This document shows positions 25,888 through 34,431 of a stretch of 64,000 nucleotides of DNA, piece by piece (position 1 is the stretch's first letter; every line of letters starts with the position of its first letter). The stretch comes from JABLTI01 sp035528035 (lineage in GTDB: Archaea > Asgardarchaeota > Heimdallarchaeia > JABLTI01), in NCBI GenBank assembly GCA_035528035.1, contig DATKZI010000044.1, positions 51,917 to 115,916 on the forward strand, in the 5' to 3' direction. Both the position numbers and the translations under genes were made by a program. The notes under the pieces were generated by a model, which saw only the letters and a list, made by a program, of their open reading frames with translations, had not been told where the DNA came from and searched no databases.

Positions 25888-28014
25888 ATGCGCTTGCTTT
25901 ATGAGTCATTTATTGAAAGGCTCCCATTAAACATTCGCGAACGACTGGATTCTGCTATTTCCGAACAATCAGATTTGAATCCAAATGACAGATTACATAA
26001 AGGAGTGCATATTGTTCTTAAAGAGGTATTTTCAATTATTGACGAGTTGAAAAATAAAACTGAAATGAAAGTTGACGTGTCAGCAAAGAGAAATTTTAGG
26101 ATTACCAAGAATAAAAAGGAAATTGAGAATAAACGTAGAATACTCAAAGAGGAAATTTCACTTCATAAAGAAATAGCATTTCAATTAGCATCTTTAGGTA
26201 GTTATTTAATTGATTCATTTAAAGTCACTGAAGAATTTATTAGCTTATTAGAAAAAATCAATCATCCTTACATAGAATTATTTATTGCTTATTTTAAGGA
26301 AGATCCAACCAATTATCAAGAAACACGAGAAAAGATTGATTCAATAATAAAAATATTAGAAAAAGAAAAAACGTATTCCGATGAAATGAAAGCATTTGCT
26401 ATAGGAATAAAATCCTGGATTTATGGTGAGATAGGGGATATTGTTATTTTAAAAGAAATCTACAAATACCTTCATGAGCAATTTCCTAAAACAACCAATA
26501 TAGTTGAAATACGGGGTTTACAAGATGCAGCCACTAATGTAATCTGGTGGATGTTACATTCAGGTGCAGAAGCAAATATAGAAGAAATGATTACTTTTGT
26601 AGAACCATATTTTCATAAATATAAACTCTATATGTCCCATACTCATCTCCTAAATCTCCAGGGAGCTATTTATAGCTATTTTGGTGATAATAAATGTTCT
26701 ATAGAGAAATTTGAGGAACTTAAAACAGAACATGAAAAGTATCATGATGAATATCGATTATCAATAGCAATAGGTAATTTGGCAGAATCATATTTTATCG
26801 AGGGAAAAATTCTACTAGCTAAAGAAATGATGGAAAAAGCTATTGCTCTCTATAAGAAATCAACAGACAGATGGCCATATCTCTATTTAACAGAAATTGG
26901 TAATATGTATTATCTAACAGGAGATAATCGAGCAGAGGAATCATTCCTTCATGCATATGAAATTCAGAAAAAAGAAACTACTATGTTCAAAGCCTTCATT
27001 TTATTCGAATTAATTCATTATTATTTGCGAACAGAGCAGTTGGATAAAGCGAATCAATTTATAGTGGAACTAAAAAATCTTGCTAAGGATTTAGAAGCTA
27101 TTTCAATAAATGCTCAAATAGATTATCTACTCGGTTATATAGAGATGCTCGAGCAAAATTTCTCTAATGCAATAAAATTAATGCATAACGCTTTAGAATT
27201 AGCCCAAAGTTCAAAGGATTTTGATTTGATATTATCATGTAATATCCAATTAGCAGCAATCTATTTGCAAAGATATCGATTAAATGAACAGCAATCATTT
27301 CTTAATAATACACTTAATCATTTAGATACAGCAATTCAGTTTGCAATAGAAAATCAACATAATCAAATTTTATCTATTGGTTTAGTTATTCGAGCATTAT
27401 TAAGTGCAAGTAAAGGAGAATATGATAATGCTTTCCAAGATCTAACCAAAGTTAAAGATATTATCAATGAAATTGATTATGATACATGGAAAAGAGAGTT
27501 ACTACAATTTGAAGAGAAGATTATCAAAGCAGAAAAAGAGGGAAAAATGGTTTTAGATCAAGAGAGTATATTCCAATATATTTTACCACAATTCAAGTCT
27601 ATGTTATCATTCAAATTAGCTGAACGGAAAACTAAAGAATCCGAAGTAATAGGTTTATTTGTTATTTCTGAAAGTGGTGTTCCTATTTATACCAAACTTA
27701 GTAAGAGCTTGAATGCTGATAAAATGATTCTTTCTGGTTTACTAACAGCAGTAAATCATCTTTCAGAGAGTGTTGTTGAAGGAAAAGATAAAGGTAGATT
27801 GCGAGAAGTTCTATATGAAAAATTCTGGATAACAATTCAACCAATAAAGAATGGTTTAGTTGCCCTTATAGCTACTGAAGCTACTGCTGAAGTTCGATCT
27901 TGGGCAAATACTATAGCTACTCGTATTGTAGAAGTTCCAGTAGTTATTTCAGAAATGACTGATGAATTAGAAGTTAAAATAAAAGACATCATAAAACAAA
28001 TGAATATTAAGTAA
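25888..28014 (+). CDS. TPR-repeat protein with C-terminal roadblock/longin-like domain
   Basis: 708 residues. Residues ~1-220 are helical. About 225-550 contain successive TPR-like hairpins (for example AIGNLAESYFIEGKILLAKE, ANQFIVELKNLAKDL, NAIKLMHNALELAQ). The last ~145 residues form an alpha/beta domain (VIGLFVISESGVPIYTK, then a helix and GLVALIATEATAEVRSW) like the roadblock/LC7 or longin modules that are expanded in Asgard archaea and act with small GTPases. No enzymatic motif is present. It probably works as a scaffold or GTPase partner (inference). The GNAT gene starts 39 bp downstream. Confidence 0.75.
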   Translation: MRLLYESFIERLPLNIRERLDSAISEQSDLNPNDRLHKGVHIVLKEVFSIIDELKNKTEMKVDVSAKRNFRITKNKKEIENKRRILKEEISLHKEIAFQLASLGSYLIDSFKVTEEFISLLEKINHPYIELFIAYFKEDPTNYQETREKIDSIIKILEKEKTYSDEMKAFAIGIKSWIYGEIGDIVILKEIYKYLHEQFPKTTNIVEIRGLQDAATNVIWWMLHSGAEANIEEMITFVEPYFHKYKLYMSHTHLLNLQGAIYSYFGDNKCSIEKFEELKTEHEKYHDEYRLSIAIGNLAESYFIEGKILLAKEMMEKAIALYKKSTDRWPYLYLTEIGNMYYLTGDNRAEESFLHAYEIQKKETTMFKAFILFELIHYYLRTEQLDKANQFIVELKNLAKDLEAISINAQIDYLLGYIEMLEQNFSNAIKLMHNALELAQSSKDFDLILSCNIQLAAIYLQRYRLNEQQSFLNNTLNHLDTAIQFAIENQHNQILSIGLVIRALLSASKGEYDNAFQDLTKVKDIINEIDYDTWKRELLQFEEKIIKAEKEGKMVLDQESIFQYILPQFKSMLSFKLAERKTKESEVIGLFVISESGVPIYTKLSKSLNADKMILSGLLTAVNHLSESVVEGKDKGRLREVLYEKFWITIQPIKNGLVALIATEATAEVRSWANTIATRIVEVPVVISEMTDELEVKIKDIIKQMNIK

Positions 28015-28053
28015 CCTCTAATTTTTTAAATCAAACTCATCACTATTTTTCTT

Positions 28054-28482
28054 ATGATTATACGACATGCAGATGCTAATGATCTTCAAGCAATAATTAT
28101 TTTATGGCAAAATTCAGGACTTCCTATAAGACCAACTGGAAGAGATAAATTAGAAAATCTCGAAAATCAATTGTTACAACCAAATATGTGGATAATTGTT
28201 GCAGAAGAAGAAAAGGAAATTATTGGAGCAGTACTAGTCACTCATGATTCAAGGAAAGGATGGATAAATCGTTTAGCAGTACATCCTAACATGACTAGAA
28301 AAGGGATTGCTACAAAACTTCTAAGAACAGCTGAAGAATCATTAGTTAAAGCTGGAATTGAAATGTTTGCAGCACTAATTTCTTATGATAATATACCTTC
28401 AAGGGAATTATTTGAAAAGGAAAATTATCAATACCATAAAACAATAACGTATTATGCAAAACGATTTAGAGAAGATATTTAA
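28054..28482 (+). CDS. GNAT-family N-acetyltransferase
   Basis: 142 residues, a single GNAT domain. Motif A reads RLAVHPNMTRKGIATKLLRTAE, with the acetyl-CoA loop at RKGIATK; the final strand contains FEKENYQYHKTITYYAKRF, as in small YhbS/RimI-like acetyltransferases. The substrate is unknown. It follows the TPR-roadblock gene by 39 bp and is probably co-transcribed. A bidirectional terminator-like palindrome lies 16 bp after its stop. Confidence 0.88.
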   Translation: MIIRHADANDLQAIIILWQNSGLPIRPTGRDKLENLENQLLQPNMWIIVAEEEKEIIGAVLVTHDSRKGWINRLAVHPNMTRKGIATKLLRTAEESLVKAGIEMFAALISYDNIPSRELFEKENYQYHKTITYYAKRFREDI

Positions 28483-28497
28483 AAAAAAGAAATTAAA

Positions 28498-28515
28498 CTA
28501 CCAGCTAGCTGGTAG
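28498..28515. terminator. Bidirectional terminator hairpin between convergent genes
   Basis: CTACCAGCTAGCTGGTAG is a perfect 18-bp palindrome in the 41-bp gap between the convergent GNAT and bactofilin-like genes. It is flanked by A-rich sequence on the left and T-rich on the right, which would give U-rich tails in both directions. Confidence 0.65.
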
Positions 28516-28523
28516 AATTTTGT

Positions 28524-29687
28524 TTAATCGATAGAGGGAAGACCTTTAACTTTTTTGTGTTCTTTACTTAAATTAGCGCCTTGTTCTATAGAGATTTCAT
28601 CTGTATATTGAATATCACCTGAAATTCTCGCACCAGACTCTATATATATCGAATTACCATAGAGATTTTTGGCTCGAGCATTTTCTTCAATGATGATTTC
28701 TCCACCATACAAATCTTCCACTGTTGCTTTTTCTGATATTACAATTTTCTCAGCAGAAACTGGACCTGTTACAGTACCACGACGACCAATCTTGAAGTAT
28801 TTTGCTTTGGTTGCTTTAGCTCGTACTTCACCACCAACATTAATCTCATCTGCTTTTAGGATACCATTAACAACACATGTTCCACCAACAGTCATTTTGC
28901 CTTGTAAGATTATATCTGCATCAGAAGAGAATGTTCCACCAACAGTAATGTTGTTACCTTTACCTATACCTGATATAGAAATTGTACCGCCTGCTTTCAA
29001 TGAATCAAATTCTATTTTATCAGTAATTTTTAATGTGCCACCAACATTACCATTAGTTACTTTTGATGGACCATTCAAGTTAATTGTACCACCAACATCT
29101 ATATTATCGATTTCAATTACTCCATCAGATTTGAAAGATCCACCAATTCTTACTTCGCCAATTTTTCCACTACCAATTTTACCAGAGCCACCAACACGAA
29201 GCTTCTCAATATCAGCTTCTCCTTCAATCTTAACTGAACCACCAACAGAAATAACACCTATGTTAGATTTACCTTCGATTTTTACTGTGCCACCAACTTG
29301 GAGGGTTTCAATTGCAGCATTTCCATGAATATCTACTGTGCCACCAACTTTAACTTCATTGCTTTGAATATCACCATGAACATTGATTGTACCGCCCACA
29401 GAAATTTCAGGAGAAAATAAATTACCTTCAACATTTAGTGTTTTATCTATACGAAGATATTTTTTAGCTTCTAAATTACCTTCAACATCTAATCGTCCGT
29501 CTTTACAGCGTATGCTGACAGCTGTTAAGCTACCATCTACTTCAAAGCTTCCACGACAAACAATAGATCCATCTACTGTAATGGTTTTATTTTTAGCAAT
29601 TAAAATTGCTCCATCACCAATTTCTAAATTACCTTTAAAACTGTCAATTTCAACAGTTTTCCCCGAGGGTATGTTTTCTGTACTCAT
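28524..29687 (-). CDS. Bactofilin-like polymer-forming beta-helix protein
   Basis: 387 residues from the ATG at 29687 (AAGGTGA 5-6 nt upstream). From about residue 97 to 304 it is built from roughly a dozen 17-residue repeats of the pattern VGGTVxIxGxxxIxxLx, the hallmark of a right-handed beta-helix. The flanks (VDGSIVCRGSFEVDGSL, and ARISGDIQYTDEISIEQGA) match bactofilin/DUF342-like coils. No signal peptide or membrane segment, so a cytosolic filament or scaffold is likely (inference). Bacterial bactofilins are usually 100-200 residues; this is longer and more regular. A conserved 43-bp element lies ~200 bp upstream. Confidence 0.75.
   Translation of the reverse strand: MSTENIPSGKTVEIDSFKGNLEIGDGAILIAKNKTITVDGSIVCRGSFEVDGSLTAVSIRCKDGRLDVEGNLEAKKYLRIDKTLNVEGNLFSPEISVGGTINVHGDIQSNEVKVGGTVDIHGNAAIETLQVGGTVKIEGKSNIGVISVGGSVKIEGEADIEKLRVGGSGKIGSGKIGEVRIGGSFKSDGVIEIDNIDVGGTINLNGPSKVTNGNVGGTLKITDKIEFDSLKAGGTISISGIGKGNNITVGGTFSSDADIILQGKMTVGGTCVVNGILKADEINVGGEVRAKATKAKYFKIGRRGTVTGPVSAEKIVISEKATVEDLYGGEIIIEENARAKNLYGNSIYIESGARISGDIQYTDEISIEQGANLSKEHKKVKGLPSID
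28775..29400 (-). repeat. 51-bp periodic coding repeats of the beta-helix
   Basis: About twelve tandem units of 17 codons, most starting VGGT or VGGS, with one unit of 16 and one of 18 codons. The repeats are diverged at DNA level, so they look old rather than recently expanded. They also create a misleading long open frame on the opposite strand. Confidence 0.7.
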
Positions 29688-29886
29688 ATTAATCACCTTA
29701 CAATCTACTTTCTATTTTTATTATCAATTACTTTTCAGCTTGTATTCATAAAGTAAAGAACTCATTTGAATTCTCTGTATTTGTTTTCTTATACTTGATT
29801 TCTGATTTTTATTTTTGCTGTTCAATTTTTTCTTACTCCATTATATTTTGTTAATTTAATATTAGTTGATTTTATTTAAAAGGAAA

Positions 29887-29929
29887 ATTCACAATTAGAA
29901 GTCTCAAATCGAGGTCACATCATGTGACT
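29887..29929 (-). promoter_or_regulatory. 43-bp conserved regulatory element, copy 1
   Basis: Read on the minus strand it has AGTCACA-TGA-TGTGACCTC, five spacer bases, GAGACTTC, four spacer bases, TGTGAAT. The core GTCACATGATGTGAC is a perfect 15-bp palindrome. It matches the copy at 54658-54700 at 35 of 43 positions with identical spacing. It lies about 200 bp upstream of the bactofilin-like gene in a 288-bp gene-free gap that otherwise shows only AT-rich sequence. Confidence 0.65.
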
Positions 29930-29975
29930 ATAAATTGCTAAAAAAAGTCACAAATCAAAATTTTCTTTGTAGTGA

Positions 29976-30761
29976 TTATTCTTTCAGTAGTTTCAAAGCA
30001 ATTTTCAAATATTTCTCATCAATTTCAAATCCTACATAGTCGCAACCCAAATTTCTTGCAGCTCTCGCTGTAGTTCCTACACCCATAAAAGGATCTAAAA
30101 CAACTAAAGGTTTCTTTCCTAGACCATGTAATTTTATACACATTTCAGGTAACAATATAGGAAACATTGCAGGATGAATTTTCTTTTCATGAACAGTATC
30201 ATAAGGAATAAACCATTGATTGCCTCTACATCGCAAATCTTCTTTTGCTTGTTTCCAACGTCCAATATTACTTTTATCAGCATAAGGTACCCCTATTGCT
30301 TTTTTATCTAATTCTATATTACCATCTTTTGTGAAATGAAATATATATTCATGTGAATTATTCAGATATCTATTAGAATTAACTGGTTTGTAATGACCAA
30401 TATTAATTTCATTATCAGGGATAGCTATTGATTTAACCCAATGAATGGTATTTTGTAGTTTAAAATAATCACTAATTTTATTCGCAACTAGAAATGAACG
30501 GAACTCATCTGATGGACGATCGCCTATATTGATGAAGAATGAACCATCATCCTTGAGCACTCGAAAGCATCCTTTTGCTACTTTGTCAATCCAAGACAGG
30601 TACTCATTAAAAGGCAAATTATCATTATATTTATTGTAATTGATACCTATATTATAAGGAGGAGAAGTAACAATAATATCAATTGATTTTTCAGGAAGGA
30701 TACTATTCATTCCTATAATACAGTCTTCACATAATATTTTGTTCTTCCAATCATTAAACAA
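29976..30761 (-). CDS. Orphan DNA (N4-cytosine or N6-adenine) methyltransferase
   Basis: 261 residues. Catalytic motif IV is TSPPYNIGINY near residue 33, and the S-adenosylmethionine motif I is DPFMGVGTTARAARNLG near 219-235. IV before I is the beta-class order. SPPY is found in both N4-cytosine and some N6-adenine enzymes. HPAMFPILLPEMCIKL lies between them as usual. No restriction endonuclease, specificity or Vsr gene is adjacent, so it is probably a solitary methyltransferase used for epigenetic marking. The target sequence cannot be inferred. Confidence 0.9.
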   Translation of the reverse strand: MFNDWKNKILCEDCIIGMNSILPEKSIDIIVTSPPYNIGINYNKYNDNLPFNEYLSWIDKVAKGCFRVLKDDGSFFINIGDRPSDEFRSFLVANKISDYFKLQNTIHWVKSIAIPDNEINIGHYKPVNSNRYLNNSHEYIFHFTKDGNIELDKKAIGVPYADKSNIGRWKQAKEDLRCRGNQWFIPYDTVHEKKIHPAMFPILLPEMCIKLHGLGKKPLVVLDPFMGVGTTARAARNLGCDYVGFEIDEKYLKIALKLLKE

Positions 30762-30859
30762 TATTAACCAACCCTAACGGATAATAAAGTAGAAACGTGT
30801 ACATATTAAGTTATTGTACTTGATCTTATGAAAAGCATTTATCCATTTATCAATTCACA

Positions 30860-31207
30860 TTACGAATTACGACCAGACATTTTTGTTATATATTCTCTCT
30901 CAGCTTCAACATCTTTAGCTTTTGCTTCTTTTGCTTTGATGGCTTGATCAGTCCTTAATTCTTTAAGGATCCTTTTAAAGTCAGCTTTGAGAATATCGAA
31001 CCAAATATTTTTTTCTTCAATTTTTGTGATTTTCTCTAATTCAATAGGTATTTTGAAATCTTTCACTTCTAAAAGAAGTCTAACATGGATAATTGCATGA
31101 AGCTTTTTTATTTTTATAACAGATTTATCTGAACCTACTACATCAATAATTAGCCCTAATTTTTTGCCATTTCTATCTAGAGCGATTTTATTGACTATAT
31201 CCTTCAT
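30860..31207 (-). CDS. PRC-barrel-like protein
   Basis: 115 residues from the ATG at 31207 (AGAGG 6 nt upstream). The first ~70 residues are beta-rich and begin KIALDRNGKKLGLIIDVVG, like PRC-barrel domains; the end is a charged helix containing REYITKM. A paralogue at 53409-53795 has the same layout (KIAADKEGNKLGKVIRI and a similar charged tail). Archaeal PRC-barrel proteins are linked to RNA metabolism and to CdvA-type cell division; nothing here decides between them. Confidence 0.6.
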   Translation of the reverse strand: MKDIVNKIALDRNGKKLGLIIDVVGSDKSVIKIKKLHAIIHVRLLLEVKDFKIPIELEKITKIEEKNIWFDILKADFKRILKELRTDQAIKAKEAKAKDVEAEREYITKMSGRNS

Positions 31208-31398
31208 AATCAACCTCTCTAAATATGTATACGGTAAATGATTTTATTAATATTATCAAATTTCTGTATTTGAGTGAACTTACCCATTTAACAAGCTTTA
31301 TTTTTGTATTTAAAATCTAAACATCTAAGACTATCCAAATATTAGTACATTTAATTAAGACAATTAGGTATCAATTGATGTAGATTAATGGTGATCGA

Positions 31399-31938
31399 AT
31401 GAAAGAAATCTATCTAAATTGTGACTCTCCTTGTTTCAGTTGTCCGGTTTATGATAGAATGATAAAAATATCGAATTTTGATCAACGAAACTTAGAAGGC
31501 TCCTACTATTGTGAAAGTTGCGATATTTATTATCTCTGTAAAATGGGTTTAGCATTTAAGCGAAATAGAGATAATTCCATGCAACCAATATGTACTAGAT
31601 GTGGAAGATTTATTGAAAAAATCGAATTGAGTTATCAAGAGGGACAAGACGTTAAACCATTTAATGGTAGTAGCATATTAGTCATTCGAAAACCAAATGG
31701 AGAAAAGTATCATATATTACAAACAATTAAAGGGTCATATTTTAAGGATTTAGCAGAAGTTTTGTTATATATTCTGTATACTTTTGGTCCTGAGACTTAT
31801 GATATAATAAATTATGATATATTAACAAAACAATATTATTGTATCTTTTATGATAAAATTATTGAAGAAAAAATAGCAATAAAAAATGACAAGCCAACAT
31901 CTATAGGTGAAAATATTAATTTTACAGGTCTTGAATAA
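31399..31938 (+). CDS. Cysteine-rich zinc-binding protein, unknown function
   Basis: 179 residues. The first 75 contain CDSPCFSCPVYD, YYCESCDIYYLC and ICTRCG, enough Cys pairs for two zinc sites. After these comes a mixed alpha/beta region (SSILVIRKPNGEKYHILQ; DLAEVLLYILYTFGPETYD) and an acidic end. No family recognised. It stands alone. The metal-binding N-terminus could be structural or nucleic-acid binding. Confidence 0.6.
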   Translation: MKEIYLNCDSPCFSCPVYDRMIKISNFDQRNLEGSYYCESCDIYYLCKMGLAFKRNRDNSMQPICTRCGRFIEKIELSYQEGQDVKPFNGSSILVIRKPNGEKYHILQTIKGSYFKDLAEVLLYILYTFGPETYDIINYDILTKQYYCIFYDKIIEEKIAIKNDKPTSIGENINFTGLE

Positions 31939-31991
31939 AAATAGAAAAATTAAATTCAACTAGAATTCTATTTTTTCAATTTTCTTTTAAT

Positions 31992-32387
31992 TTAAAAGCG
32001 ATCCCAAGCAGCGTGTACCATTTTACTTGTTACTTCTATAACAGGTTTCATTGCTTCTTCAGATGCTAAACCAACTTCTTTGGCTATTGTCATAATAGAA
32101 GCATGAGAAACGATTATTTTATCTTCTTTTTCATACACTACAAAACTACAGGGGAAAAGTAATCCAACATCATATGATGCTTCCAAGGCCATTTTAGCTA
32201 ATTTTGGTCCACACGCTAAAATTGTTGTATATTTGGGATGATTTTCAACACCTAATTTTTTCTTAAATATTTCATCTATTGATTTAACAAGCATAACAGA
32301 AAATCCTTCTTCTCCAAGAATTTTCTCAACATGAGATACTGCTTCAGCAAAAGACATAGAAAGTTCTTTCTTCAATATATTGACCAT
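31992..32387 (-). CDS. DUF302 family protein
   Basis: 131 residues from the ATG at 32387 (AGGTGA 6 nt upstream). The layout fits DUF302: SFAEAVSHVEKILGEEGFSV, a short central LGVENHPKYTTILACGPKLA, then LLFPCSFVVYEKEDKIIVSH and a C-terminal helix. Members are small soluble proteins of unknown function, seen in bacteria and archaea and sometimes tied to thiol or heme chemistry. C-containing CGPK and FPCS are the usual conserved spots. Confidence 0.8.
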   Translation of the reverse strand: MVNILKKELSMSFAEAVSHVEKILGEEGFSVMLVKSIDEIFKKKLGVENHPKYTTILACGPKLAKMALEASYDVGLLFPCSFVVYEKEDKIIVSHASIMTIAKEVGLASEEAMKPVIEVTSKMVHAAWDRF

Positions 32388-32466
32388 ATAAATCACCTAA
32401 ATAACAATTAATGTCTGTGAATAAAAGAACAATGCTTGATTAAGTAAACAAAAATTATTGAAAATC

Positions 32467-33360
32467 TTAACTTTGTTTCTTAATATCATTGCGTAATTTA
32501 ACCTTATCGTATTCTTCCATTACATCTTCTAGAAATTCGGAAGGAATTGTAAAATAATCATCAACAAAATCGAAAACAAACGAAACTTCGTATTTTCTCA
32601 TCAGATTAGTAACTTCTACTAATTCATATCTAATTTCTATAACTCGCTCGGGAGTATATTTATCAATAATCTTTTTAAAAATCCCAGCAAGCTGTTTCGT
32701 AGTTATATCATAATTAAATGCAGGATAAATAGTATAAGCTTTTGAAATTTTATCCGTACCAAATTTAACAATTTTACTGGAAGACATTTCCCTATTTGTA
32801 ACTAAGATTGTACGATCATTTTTGGTTTGAATTTTTGTATAATTAATTGTGACTTCAGTGACTACACCTTCGGAATCACCAATTTGAACATAATCCCCTA
32901 AACTGAAAGGACGTGAGAGAAGAACAGTAAATCCTGCTATGATATTTCCAATTGTTTGTGTAGAGGATAAACCTATAGCAGCACCAAAGATAGCTGTAAT
33001 TGTGATTCCAAGTTCCTCGGGTAACCCACCAAAAGCTGTAACTAATCCTACACCAGTAATCACTATAAATAAACGTCCAATGAATGCAATACCATTAATA
33101 ACTTCGTCAGCCCATTCATTTTTCCTACCAAATTTTCTAATCAATCTTGTACTCAGTCGTTCTATAATAACAGTAACTACAAGAAGAACTATTATCACAA
33201 CAATTGCCATAATGATTTTATAGCCATTTGCTTGAAAATAAGCTAAAATATCAGTCCAGATATCTTTGAAAAATATTTTAAAGTTGTCTATACGCTCACC
33301 TAAAGTAATTAAATTAGCATTATTGAATTGTATTACATTGGTTAATTGTGAATTAGGCAT
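32467..33360 (-). CDS. Small-conductance mechanosensitive channel (MscS family)
   Basis: 297 residues. Three N-terminal membrane helices (about 35-150) end in the glycine/alanine-rich pore helix (FGAAIGLSSTQTIGNIIAGF), followed by the MscS beta domain LLSRPFSLGDYVQIGDSEG and VTEVTINYTKIQTKNDRTIL, and a C-terminal alpha/beta vestibule. It should act as a homoheptamer that releases solutes on hypo-osmotic shock. The length is typical of archaeal MscS. Confidence 0.93.
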   Translation of the reverse strand: MPNSQLTNVIQFNNANLITLGERIDNFKIFFKDIWTDILAYFQANGYKIIMAIVVIIVLLVVTVIIERLSTRLIRKFGRKNEWADEVINGIAFIGRLFIVITGVGLVTAFGGLPEELGITITAIFGAAIGLSSTQTIGNIIAGFTVLLSRPFSLGDYVQIGDSEGVVTEVTINYTKIQTKNDRTILVTNREMSSSKIVKFGTDKISKAYTIYPAFNYDITTKQLAGIFKKIIDKYTPERVIEIRYELVEVTNLMRKYEVSFVFDFVDDYFTIPSEFLEDVMEEYDKVKLRNDIKKQS

Positions 33361-33452
33361 TAGATTTACTTCCGCAGATTAGTTGTTTCCATCAATTTTA
33401 AAAATCTTTTTAGAATTATAATTGATTAATTAGTAATTAGTGGTTACTTATT

Positions 33453-34004
33453 ATGTTTGAAGGAAAAAAAACTCGTTTACGAGCATTAGAAATTTCTGAT
33501 TTAGATGAAATAATGAAATATTGGAATAATATCGATCTTCGAAGAGAGCTAGGTCCTATTATACCAAATTCCAGAAAAGAACGTGAAGATTGGATTAAAC
33601 AATCTTGGGAGGAAAAAAACTCCGGCAAAGGGTATACTTTTGCCATTGAAGACAAAGAAACAAAAACATTCCTTGGACATGTTAGTCTCAAAGGAGTTAG
33701 ATCAATAAATCGTACAGCAACAGTAAGTATAGCTATCTATAATAAGGAAAATAGAGGTAAAGGTTTTGGTACAGATGCTGTAAAAGTCCTTCTACATTTT
33801 GGATTCGATTATTTGAATTTACACAGAATAGGATTGAATGTTTTTGAAACAAATGCTTCAGCAATTCATGTTTACGAAAAAGTTGGTTTTACTAAAGTTG
33901 GGGTACATAGAGACACAGATTTTGTTGAAGGTAAATATGTAAACGATGTTGTAATGGATATACTAGAAGATGAATGGAGAAGCAAATATAAAGATGAATT
34001 TTAA
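33453..34004 (+). CDS. RimJ/RimL-type GNAT acetyltransferase
   Basis: 183 residues. LRALEISDLDEIMKYWNNID at the start, the acetyl-CoA loop NRGKGFGTDAVKVLL and LNLHRIGLNVFETNASAIHVYEKVGF are diagnostic of the RimJ/RimL subfamily, which acetylates protein N-termini, polyamines or small amines. The substrate is unknown. It stands alone, divergent from mscS. A poly-pyrimidine/poly-purine hairpin-like stretch follows in the gap to the convergent gene. Confidence 0.9.
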   Translation: MFEGKKTRLRALEISDLDEIMKYWNNIDLRRELGPIIPNSRKEREDWIKQSWEEKNSGKGYTFAIEDKETKTFLGHVSLKGVRSINRTATVSIAIYNKENRGKGFGTDAVKVLLHFGFDYLNLHRIGLNVFETNASAIHVYEKVGFTKVGVHRDTDFVEGKYVNDVVMDILEDEWRSKYKDEF

Positions 34005-34047
34005 TCCTTCTTCTTTTTCTTTTTTCTGCAAAAAAAAGGAATGAATT

Positions 34048-34260
34048 TTAAAAATCATTGTCAAAATCGCGACCAATAATTTTAATGAATTTGTCTAATT
34101 TTTGTTCTAAACGATTTATTTGTTGGATTAATTGTTCAATTTCGATTCGTTCCATTCCAAAAATAGTTTTATCTTCTTTGAATTCATTAAATTTAGCATT
34201 TAATTTTGTATAAGCTTGCTCAAAATCTTTGCGTTTCTTTGTGTTATCTATATCTTCCAT
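34048..34260 (-). CDS. Small coiled-coil protein
   Basis: 70 residues, highly charged. The segment IEQLIQQINRLEQKLDKFIK has a clear heptad pattern, so it probably forms a coiled-coil dimer. It ends RDFDNDF. No family recognised. The ATG start has no strong Shine-Dalgarno sequence. Codon use matches the neighbours and it is convergent with the GNAT gene, which supports a real gene. Confidence 0.5.
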   Translation of the reverse strand: MEDIDNTKKRKDFEQAYTKLNAKFNEFKEDKTIFGMERIEIEQLIQQINRLEQKLDKFIKIIGRDFDNDF

Positions 34261-34339
34261 ACTATAATATAATATCTAGTAGTTTATAATCATTGATGCT
34301 CACAAAGTTTTGAACACTTAAAATCAAAAGGTGGGTTAA

Positions 34340-34411
34340 GAGATGGACTGTTTGAAGGAAGGATAACACAGCCCATCTCATTCTTTAGCCGGAGAATTTA
34401 TTGCTAAAGAA
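34340..34411. ncRNA. Tandem hairpins downstream of the pilin-like gene
   Basis: Hairpin A: GAGATGG-A-CTGT (34340-34351) pairs with ACAG-C-CCATCTC (34368-34379), 11 pairs with one mismatch. Hairpin B: TTCTTTAGC (34381-34389) pairs perfectly with GCTAAAGAA (34403-34411). They sit in the 171-bp gap just past the stop of the minus-strand pilin-like gene. The loop of A holds GAAGGAAGGA (34354-34363) on the plus strand. They may be a 3' UTR structure, a processing site or a small RNA. Confidence 0.45.
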
Positions 34412-34431
34412 GCATAACATTTGAACTATTT

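Noticed and set aside
28669..29328. 219-codon open frame on the plus strand, Pro/Thr-rich
   Set aside because: It is the antisense of the VGGT repeats of the bactofilin-like gene; its Pro-rich, repetitive translation follows from the repeat on the other strand.
29887..29929. 43-bp element as a miniature transposon
   Set aside because: No terminal inverted repeats at its ends and no flanking target-site duplication; both copies are correctly placed upstream of genes.
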